Assembly: GCA_001916055.1 (NCBI GenBank)
Contig: MNRR01000023.1
Coordinates: forward strand, 9,653 to 64,789
Length of the DNA: 55,137 nt
From: Clostridium sp. 28_12
GTDB taxonomy: Bacteria > Bacillota > Clostridia > TANB77 > CAG-508
Direction of reading: 5' to 3'
In this document: in pieces, positions 27,268-36,400 of the stretch
Numbering within the stretch: the first letter of the stretch is position 1
How the letters are laid out: each line of letters begins with the position of its first letter
Notes under the pieces: model-generated
Told to the model about the DNA's origin: nothing
The model's input: the letters and a program-made list of their open reading frames with translations, nothing else
The model's database searches: none
Made by a program: the position numbers and the translations under genes

Positions 27268-27849
27268 ATGAAAAAGATTAAGATGATAATTTTAAGTGTT
27301 TTATTAATATTACTATTGCCAATTATTCTTATAAACAGTGTAATAATAGTGAATTCATATATAAAACCAAATGAAATACCATCATTTTTCGGATGGAAAC
27401 CATTTATAGTATTGTCAGGATCAATGGAGACTCAAATAAATACAGGAGACTTAGTTGTAGTAAAAGATGCACAGAATACAGAATTGAAAAATGGGGATAT
27501 TATTGCATTTAAAAATGGAGATAGTGTAATTACACACAGAATAGTTGATAAGGTTGAAGAGGAAGGAAAAATAAAATACAAAACCAAAGGCGACAATAAT
27601 AATGCAACAGATGATTGGTATGTATCACCAGAACAAATTGAAGGTATATATCAATTCAAGATGAGCAAACTCGGAAATATAGCAATGTTTATACAGACTC
27701 CAATTGGAATGATAATATGTTTGTCAATTCCAATAATATTAATTATATTAACACAAATGACTGCTAGTAAAGAAAAGCAAAAAGATATGGAACAAGAAAT
27801 AGAAAAATTAAAAAAACAAAACAAAGAATTAACCCAAAGTAATAAGTGA
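27268..27849 (+). CDS. sipW: SipW-type signal peptidase I (S26B, ER type)
   Basis: A membrane signal peptidase of 193 residues specialised for TasA-like substrates. It has an N-terminal membrane helix (about 8-30), catalytic Ser52 in LSGSMET, the Ser/His dyad partner His90 in VITHRIV (ER-type enzymes use His where ordinary SipS uses Lys), the conserved TKGDNNN box, and a C-terminal helix (about 150-172) followed by a charged coiled tail. The start is ATG 27268, after AAAGGAG at 27252-27258. It is the first gene after the attenuator and directly precedes its likely substrate. Confidence 0.93.
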   Translation: MKKIKMIILSVLLILLLPIILINSVIIVNSYIKPNEIPSFFGWKPFIVLSGSMETQINTGDLVVVKDAQNTELKNGDIIAFKNGDSVITHRIVDKVEEEGKIKYKTKGDNNNATDDWYVSPEQIEGIYQFKMSKLGNIAMFIQTPIGMIICLSIPIILIILTQMTASKEKQKDMEQEIEKLKKQNKELTQSNK

Positions 27850-27877
27850 TTAAGGGCACAAGCCGTTAATATAAAAT

Positions 27878-27897
27878 TATAGATTGAAAAATCTATA
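27878..27897 (+). other. Intercistronic hairpin with GAAA tetraloop
   Basis: An 8-bp stem TATAGATT / AATCTATA closes a GAAA loop, 37 nt before the TasA-like start. There is no T tail, so RNA processing or stabilisation is more likely than termination. Confidence 0.5.
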
Positions 27898-27918
27898 TTA
27901 ATAAATACATAAGAAGAA

Positions 27919-27927
27919 GGGGGGGGG
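27919..27927 (+). repeat. G9 homopolymer in the ribosome binding site of the TasA-like gene
   Basis: Nine consecutive G end 6 nt before ATG 27934, at the Shine-Dalgarno position. Such a G run is exceptional in this AT-rich sequence and could alter initiation when its length changes. Confidence 0.95.
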
Positions 27928-27933
27928 AAAGAT

Positions 27934-28536
27934 ATGAAAGACAATAAATTAGTAAAAATATTTTTAATATCATTATTAATTGTAATGGTAGGATTAATTT
28001 TAGTTTCAGGAACATATGCAAAATATACAACTAAATTTACAGGAAGTGACACAGCAACTGTAGCTAAATTTAAAGTTAGTTCAAATACAACAGCTGAAAC
28101 ATTTGATTTATTTAAAACTGCAAAAGAGGTGGATGGAACAACTGCTGATGCAGAGGTTGTAAATGGAAAGGTTGCTCCAGGAACAGGAGGAAAATTTGAT
28201 ATACAATTAACAAATGATTCAGAAGTAAAAGTACATTATGCAATATCTTTAAAAGAAACAAATGAATCAAATATTCCAATAGAATATAGTTTAGATGGAA
28301 CAACATATGTAACAGCAGCTAATTTTGCATCAGTATCAGCTGATGATTTAGCAATTGGTTCAACAACACAACAAACAAAAACAGTATCAGTTTATTGGAG
28401 ATGGGCTTTTGAAGGAAAAGATAGTACAAATTATACAACAACACAAACAGATACAACAGATTATACTTTAGGAACGGCATCAACTGCTCCAACAGTTAAA
28501 GTAGAAGTATCAACTGTATTTACACAAGTTGATTAA
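27934..28536 (+). CDS. TasA/camelysin-like secreted protein, SipW-dependent
   Basis: A 200-residue protein with a SipW-type signal region: basic start, hydrophobic core, then SGTYAKYTTKFTGSDTATVA, the conserved motif after which SipW cleaves. The mature part (about 30-200) is beta-rich, Thr-rich and Lys-poor at its end, with YWRWAFEG and a terminal VFTQVD typical of TasA/CalY-like proteins. TasA forms the extracellular fibres of Bacillus biofilm matrix. A fibre role here is inferred from signal type and its sipW neighbour. It is followed by a hairpin that may lower transcription of later genes. Confidence 0.85.
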   Translation: MKDNKLVKIFLISLLIVMVGLILVSGTYAKYTTKFTGSDTATVAKFKVSSNTTAETFDLFKTAKEVDGTTADAEVVNGKVAPGTGGKFDIQLTNDSEVKVHYAISLKETNESNIPIEYSLDGTTYVTAANFASVSADDLAIGSTTQQTKTVSVYWRWAFEGKDSTNYTTTQTDTTDYTLGTASTAPTVKVEVSTVFTQVD

Positions 28537-28544
28537 TTTATATA

Positions 28545-28573
28545 CAATAGGTGAGTTTTATATTCGCCTATTG
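28545..28573 (+). terminator. Hairpin after the TasA-like gene, possibly a partial terminator
   Basis: A 10-bp stem (CAATAGGTGA / TCGCCTATTG, one wobble) has only a mixed T-rich tail, so it may let part of the transcription pass. Confidence 0.5.
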
Positions 28574-28644
28574 TTGTAATTAATATATTGATTAAAGTAC
28601 GTTAAAAACATATTTTAATGAGTATATTAAAAGGAGAAAAAGCT

Positions 28645-29274
28645 ATGGAAAATAATATAAATGAGTTAAAAAAACAAAGAGATAGATCTAGAATTTTAAA
28701 TATTATATTAATAATAATCATTATTATATTATTACTTTTGGGATATGTAGTTGGAAGTAAAATTGGAAAAATTGGCTTGAGGTCTAAAGAAACTACTACA
28801 CAGCCAGAAGAAATTACACAAGAAGAAAAATTAATGCCAGAGATTGAAATTACACAAGATGATATAGATGTTACCAAAGAAACACAATTAAATATATTTA
28901 ATAATGAAAAATTTAATGGAGAAAAAATAATAGACCCAGGTTCAAAAGGAGAAGTTCAAATTTGCATTAGAAATAAGTCAAATTATGATGTGAGCTATGA
29001 TTTTAATTTTACTGATGAAATGCAATATCATGTAAATATGAAATATAAATTAAAACTTGATAATGTTTATATAAAAGGAAATAAAGAGGAATATAAAAAA
29101 TTGGAAGATATTAAACTTAAAGAAGTGATTGTACCTAAAGATTCTGCCAATATATACACTTTAGAATGGTACTGGGAAGATGATGATAAAAACGACACAA
29201 TAGTAGGAAGTCAACAGGACAAGCAATATTATAAATTAAATTTAGAAATAAATGCTAGACAGTATGTAAAATAA
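28645..29274 (+). CDS. Membrane-anchored protein with a TasA-locus-type domain
   Basis: A 209-residue protein with a basic coiled start, one long membrane helix (about 20-45, IILIIIIIILLLLGYVVG) and an outer beta domain. The late YTLEWYWEDDDKNDTIVG segment is like that of proteins encoded with SipW/TasA in clostridia. Start ATG 28645 has AAGGAG at 28631-28636. It lacks a clear cleavable SipW signal, so it may stay in the membrane and anchor or nucleate the fibre (inference). Confidence 0.7.
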   Translation: MENNINELKKQRDRSRILNIILIIIIIILLLLGYVVGSKIGKIGLRSKETTTQPEEITQEEKLMPEIEITQDDIDVTKETQLNIFNNEKFNGEKIIDPGSKGEVQICIRNKSNYDVSYDFNFTDEMQYHVNMKYKLKLDNVYIKGNKEEYKKLEDIKLKEVIVPKDSANIYTLEWYWEDDDKNDTIVGSQQDKQYYKLNLEINARQYVK

Positions 29275-29298
29275 ATTAATAAAAGGAAGTGAAAAAAG

Positions 29299-29913
29299 AT
29301 GATATATACAATTGAAGAGATTGAAGAAAATCAGAGGAAACAGAAAAAAAGAAGTAAAAAGATTAGAATAATAGTATATATTATCTTAATTCCAATATTA
29401 ATTTGTAACATTATATTAATAATACAATCTGCTATACAGCCTAAAGAGACACCTGAATTAGTAGGGATAAAATCTTATGTTATTATTTCGGGAAGCATGC
29501 AACCTGAATTGAATATAGGAGACATTGTTATAGTAAAAAAAGTGGAAGATTTACAAGAAGGAGATATTATTTCATTTAGACAAGGTCAAAGTGTAATAAC
29601 ACATAGAATTAACAAAATAATGGATGAAAATGGAGAGATTGTATATCAAACAAAAGGTGATAACAATAATATAGAAGATAGTGGTACAATAACAGATTCA
29701 GTAATAGAAGGAAAGGTAATATACAAAATTCCTAAATTAGGAAAGATATCACTTTTTTTACAAAATAAAATAATACTTATAATAATTGTATTATTACTAT
29801 ATGTATATATTTCTTATAGTGGAGTAAAAGAAAAGAGAAAAAAGAAAAGAAAAATGGTAAGAGAAAAATATGAAAAAATGGAGGAAAACAAATGCAAAAA
29901 ATCAAACCAATAA
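29299..29913 (+). CDS. Second SipW-type signal peptidase I
   Basis: A 204-residue S26B peptidase with a long basic N-terminus, a membrane helix (about 23-45), Ser66 in IISGSMQPE, His102 in VITHRIN, the QTKGDNNN box and a C-terminal helix (about 155-175) plus a very basic tail. It is related to but clearly distinct from the first SipW, so it was probably kept for a separate substrate set, such as the two genes that follow. Its 3' end overlaps the next start by 22 nt. Confidence 0.9.
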   Translation: MIYTIEEIEENQRKQKKRSKKIRIIVYIILIPILICNIILIIQSAIQPKETPELVGIKSYVIISGSMQPELNIGDIVIVKKVEDLQEGDIISFRQGQSVITHRINKIMDENGEIVYQTKGDNNNIEDSGTITDSVIEGKVIYKIPKLGKISLFLQNKIILIIIVLLLYVYISYSGVKEKRKKKRKMVREKYEKMEENKCKKSNQ

Positions 29914-30392
29914 ATATTTTGGTTTTATTATGTATTATTACTGCAATTATATTGATATCTGTATCTATATCTAAATATACAAATGTTATATCAGGAGGAG
30001 ATTCGGCACAAGTTGCTGTACCAATTATTAATTTAGAAGAAAATACATTAGATATAAATATAAATCCAAATGATCTAGAAAAAGAATATGTATTTAAAGT
30101 TAGTAATAAAGAAGAAGACAAAATTTCAGAAGTTGCAATGGAATACACATTAGAAATAAATAATGCTAATAATTTGCCTGTAGAGTTCGAATTATATAGT
30201 TGTAAAAGCGGAGTAACAGACAATACAAATTTATTAGATAATAATAAAACATCTAAAATTAAATTAGGATTAAATGACGAAGAACAAGAGTATAAATTAA
30301 AAATTAAATGGAATCAAGAAAGTAAAAATTATCAATATGCTAAAGTTATCGATTATGTGCAAATTGTGTTAAACAGCTCACAAATTGATTAA
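29892..30392 (+). CDS. Small SipW-dependent TasA-like protein
   Basis: A 166-residue protein starting with a hydrophobic segment and SISKYTNVISGGDSAQVAV, which fits the SipW-type signal pattern (SKYT, then Gly-Asp-Ser-Ala-X-Val-Ala). The rest is a beta-rich domain with EYVFKVSNKEED and LKIKWNQES, ending YVQIVLNSSQID. It overlaps the second signal peptidase gene, so co-translation and use as its substrate are likely. It is a probable minor fibre subunit or adaptor. Confidence 0.75.
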   Translation: MQKIKPINILVLLCIITAIILISVSISKYTNVISGGDSAQVAVPIINLEENTLDININPNDLEKEYVFKVSNKEEDKISEVAMEYTLEINNANNLPVEFELYSCKSGVTDNTNLLDNNKTSKIKLGLNDEEQEYKLKIKWNQESKNYQYAKVIDYVQIVLNSSQID

Positions 30393-30415
30393 AATGTGCA
30401 AGAAAGGAAGAAAAA

Positions 30416-33400
30416 ATGAAGAAAAGTAAAGTATTAATAATAGTTTTTTTGCTATCAATCATCATATTAACAACAATTATTTCGGTTACATTTTCAAAAT
30501 ATGCAATAGAACGAAAAGATACACATATTTTAGAATCTGATGCCTTTTATTTTAATAGTAGTTTAACACAACAAGAATATCAATTAAATGAATGGAATGG
30601 AAAAGATGTACAAAATATAAAATTTAATGTGAAAAACTATTTAGACAACATGCAGATTACAGAACAAGACATTAAATATGATATAAAAGCACAAATAACA
30701 AATGAAGATGCACAATTAGTAAATTTAGAATTGAAAGATGAAAATGGTTCTATTGTTACAACTAAAGAAGAATCTGACACTGAACACACAACTTTTACAG
30801 TATCAGGATTAACATTAAAAGCAGATACAACAGCAGAGCAAATATTAACAACTAATAATTATAGTATAACTATTTCGCCTAAAAATAGTGAATTAGAAGA
30901 AGGCAAAATAATAAATGTAAAATTAGAAATAAGTTCAACAGAACCATATACAAAAGAAATAACAAGTAATATAAAATTAACAGTACATACAGTATCAAAT
31001 TATGTAGGAAATATAATTGAATCAGATAATGGAGAATATATAAAATTAAATATAAAAGTTAATAATCCAGAAAAAGATTTAAATATAAAATACGATAATA
31101 CAAAATTAGAATTAGATAAATCAAATTATTTATTAGATGATGTATATCCAGTATCACAAACCACAATGAATTCATTTACAATACCAAAAGCAAAACTTGA
31201 AAAAGGGAATACATATGAAATAACATTTATTAAAAAAGTTCAAGATAAAATAAAATATGGAACAGATGTAATTATAGATGAAGACACAATGGAATATACT
31301 AAAGGAATAATAACATTTACTAGCCCTATATGGAAATCAAATAAAGCAAGTGTAACTATTACAAATGGATCAACATATAGTATGCAATATAAAATAGTAG
31401 ATGTAAATGATGACATAGATGAAACAGACACTACAGGTTGGGTAACTGTAAATCCAAAAAACATAACATTAAATAACTTGAAATTTGCTAATAAAATAAT
31501 AGCAAGATTATATGATGGAACAAATTATACACAATATGCAAGTTGTATTATATCAGATGGAATAACTCCAACAATTACAGCAAATGCTACAAATACTACA
31601 ACAAGAGAAATATCAATACAGGCAAATTCAATGGATGATGAAAGTGGTCTAACAACAGACAAGCCTTATAAATATTATATAGCACAATCATTAGATGCAA
31701 TAGCAAATGCAACTGTAAACGGCTCAAATACAACAGGAACATATACATTCGAAAATTTAGATGCAAACACAACTTACTACATAAAAGTTGAAAGAGAAGA
31801 TGTTGCAGGAAATAAAGGAAGTACAATAATAGTAGTAAAAACTTTAATGGTGCCATCAGCAAAAGAAAATATAGCAAGAGTAATAACTTGGAATGCTACA
31901 ACTACACCAGATACGGCACAAGCCAAAATAGGATTGTCAACAGAAACAGGATTTATTATAAAATATGGAACAAATAAAGATGATAGAACAAACTGGAAAG
32001 AATATAATGGAGAAATAACAGTAACTAATGGAGATACAATTTATATAGCATTAACAGATGGTAGAAATTATGGATTAGAAGACACACTAAAAATTGAAGA
32101 CAAAACAGGACCAGATATTACAATTACAAAAACAGAAACAAAAACTAATTCAATTTCTATAAAAGTAGAAGCTTCAGATTCAGGAGCTGGAATGTCTGAA
32201 AATGTACAATATGATTATTATATAAAAGAAGAAGGAGCATCAACATATAAAGAGAAGGCAGAAAATCAAACTTCAAATACATATAAATTCACAAATTTAA
32301 TTGCAAACAAAAATTATAAGATTATTGTAAAAACAAAAGATTTAATAGGAAATCAAGGAGAAGGAAGCCTTGTTACAACAACAAGCAAATTTGATTTAAT
32401 TACAGGAGATATTACATTTTCTAAAGCAAGCTGGGCAGACAAAACAGCAAGTGTAGAAGTAAAAAACAATACAGAAAATCAAATGCAATATCAGATAATT
32501 CAAGATGGACAAGATATAAAAGATGATGCTTGGATAACAACTGCAGAAAAAACAGTAACAGTAAATAATTTAAAAAATAATTACACAATTATTGCTAGAT
32601 TATATGATGGAACAAACTATACAAAATATGCAAGTATTCAAATTCAAGATAAAACAGCTCCAACAATCAGTGTAGCACAAGAACCATCTGATTGGACAAA
32701 AGGAGCAGTAAAATTAACAATAACTGCAACAGATACAGAAAGTGGATTGCCAGCAGATGCATATAGTTTTGATGGAGGAGCAACTTGGCAAGCAGAAACA
32801 AATAAAACATACACAGAAAATACATCTGGAATTGTTATAAAAGTAAAAGATATAGCAGGAAATATAGCAACATATGACACAATAAATATTACTAATATAG
32901 ATAAAACGGGACCAGAATTTGAAATTAATACAAAATCAACATCTAGTACAATAACAGTAAATGTAAATAATACAACAGACTCTGGTGTTGGGTTAGAAGA
33001 CTTGATAACCTATCATTATTATATAGCAACAAGTGAAACTGGACTTGCATCTGCAGAAGAAGCAACAGATACAACAGCAAATAAAACATCAAGCAAAGTA
33101 TATACAGGCCTAACACAAGGAATTACATATTATATAAAAGTAGAAGTTGCAGATAAATTAGGAAATACAACAAGCAAAATTGTAACAGTAGAAACAGGAA
33201 GTATTGCAACAGACTTTACAATATCAGATCCAACATGGTCAGATAAAAAAGCAAGTTTAAAAATTACTAATAATTCTGAATATAAATTACAATATCAAAT
33301 TGTAACAAACTTAACAGAATCACCAAAAGCTGATGGATGGACAACAGTAGACTCATCAGACAGCAAAGAGGTAACATGTTCAAATTTATTAAATAATTAT

Positions 33401-36400
33401 GTGATTTATGCAAGATTAACAGATGGAACAAATAATAGTGCAACATTACAAAAACAAATAAAAGATGTAACAGCACCAACATTAGAAATATCAGGTAATC
33501 CAACAGAATGGACAAAAGAAGATGTAACAATATCAATTACAGCAACAGATACAGAAAGCGGATTACCAGAAGAAGCATATAGTTTTGACGGTGGAATAAC
33601 ATGGCAAACAGAACCAACCAAAACATATACTCAAAATACAACAGGAATAATAATAAAAGTAAGAGATATAGCAGGAAATGTAGAAACAAAAACAATAGAT
33701 ATTACAAAAATAGATAAAAATGGACCACAAGTAGAAATACAGGAGCAAGCTAAAGACATAAATTTTGTAACAGTAAGTGTGACTGCAACAGATGATGGAA
33801 TAGGAATGCCAGATGAAATAAAATATAAATATAGTTATAGAAAAGAAGGAGATAGTAACTATACTAATTATAAAGAAACAACAGAAAATACCTGTAAATT
33901 TGAAAAATTACTTTCAAATAAAAAATATTATTTAAAAGTAGAAACACAAGATAAATTAGGAAACAGCACAGAAAAAGAGATTGAAGTTACAACAAGTGAA
34001 TTTTTATATACTACAGGTCAAATAGAATTTAGTAATACCATTTGGAGAAGTTCTATTGCAAGAATAACAGCAAATAATAAAAGTATAGATTATAATCTAG
34101 AATATCAAATAAAAACAGATAGTGCTCAAAATCCAGATGTTTCAGATAGCAGTAAATGGACAAAAGCAACAGAAAAAACAATTAATATAGGAAACCTAGA
34201 AGATGGCAATGTGGTTTATGCAAGACTAACAGATGGAATAAATTCAACAACAGGTTATGCATCAATAACAATAAATAATTCAGCAGTAAAAGAATATTCA
34301 GAAGCAGAATTTGCGAAAATTACAAGATCAAATTATGAGGTTTTGGGTGTATCTGCAACAAGTAACAAAATTGAAGTACAAATAAATAAAAATGCTGAAG
34401 GAGCTTTATATAATTATTATTATAAAACAATAAATGATACAAACTATAAACTAATGGCAACAAATACATATTATGATGATAAAGCTACTGTAACAGGATT
34501 AACTGCAAACCAAGTATATAAAATAAAAGTATTAGTAACAGATACTGAAGGAAATATAACTAGATGTCAAAATACAGCAACAATTATAACTGCTGAACAA
34601 GCAAATGTAGATACAACATATACAGGAAATAGAACATATATTGACAATAGTAGTACATTACAAGCCAGAGTTCAGGGAGAAAATGGATATGGAGATACAG
34701 CACAAAAAGAAAGTATAAATGCTGGTTATACAATAAGTTTACCACAAGGATTTAAAGTTTCTGGAACAACAGGAGAAAATTTACAAAGTCAAGGAACTGT
34801 ATTAAAAGATGGAGACAATAATGAATATGTATGGATTCCAGTAAATGATGCAATACATGATGGAAATACTTCAATTCCAACAAATACAACAACAGCACAA
34901 AATAATAATTATAAACCAATGGCAATAGCCCAAAGTTCAAACAAAGGATATTATGAAGGTCTTGTATATGATTTTAATGGAACATTATCATTTAGAAGAA
35001 CAAGTAATACTGGTGTAGGAAATTCATCATATCGTGAACCAAGTTTGGTAACTGGAAATTCAGATGGATATACTTGGAATGTAGATAATGTAACAGGAAT
35101 TGTAAATGATGCAGATAGTAAATATTATAAGACAATTTTAGGATTTAGTTCTGCATCAGAATTTGGAGAATATATTGCAAATAATTACAATAACATGATA
35201 CTTTCAGTAGATTCTTTTGGTGGATTTTATGTAAGTAGATATGAAACTACACAAACAAAAGATTCAAGTGAAAATGTAATTATTGGTTCTAAGAAAAATG
35301 GAACAGTATTTTCAGGATACAATTGGTACAATATGTATTTGTATCAAGATAGTAGAAAATATGCAAGTAATCCATATTCATCAAGTAAGAGTGTAGTTTC
35401 AAGTATGATATGGGGAAGTCAATATGATGCTGTTCTAAATTATCTATTAACAGGTTTAGATGCAAAAAAAGTTACTACGCAAGTAGGTTCACAGAAAAAT
35501 GTATTAAGTAATACTGCACAAGATAATGCAGATATTATAAATAATATATATGATTTAGGTTCAAATGCAAATGAATGGACACAAGAAGCGGAAGGAACAA
35601 GAGCTAGAGTGTATCGTGGTGGAGGATATGATAAAACTAAAAAAGGAACTCCAGCGACAAGAACAACTGTAACAGCAACAGATTCAGGTCCAATATTTGG
35701 TTCAAGATTACAATTATATGTTAGAAGTACAAGTGATACAACAGGACCAATTGCATCAATTATAAGTACAAGTGCTACAACAAATACAATTACAGTAAAA
35801 GCAACTGCACAAGATAAAGAGACTGGTGTAAGTAAATATACATATTATATAAAAGAGAGCTCAAATCCTTCTGATTCAACTGGTTGGACAAAAATGTCAG
35901 AAAGTTCAGCAGGAAATTATACATATACTAAATTAAAACAAAATACAACATATAGTATAAAAGTAACTGCAACAGACGGTGCAGGAAATGAAGGAGATGG
36001 AGCAGTTACAACAGTAGTAACAAAAGAATTAGGAAATGTTGCAAAAGATAATATATCTTTAAAAAATAAATATGGTCAAAGTGGAGAAGGTACTGTTTTG
36101 CTAGAACAAAAAGACACTACATATTCAAACCAAGGATATTATATACAATATCAAGTAATTTCAAGTGATTCTGCAATAACAGAAAATTGGGCAACAGGTG
36201 AAACAATAAAAGGATTAGCAAATGGACAAATAATTTATGCAAGCTTGTTTGATGGTATAAATAGATCTGCAGATTATTTTGAGTTTAAAGTTAGTGGATT
36301 AGAAGGGTTTGAATATTACACAGATAGTAATGGAAATTCTTCAAAAGAAAAAACAGTAACTTATACAGATAGTGAAGGAAATACTGCAACAATACCTGCT

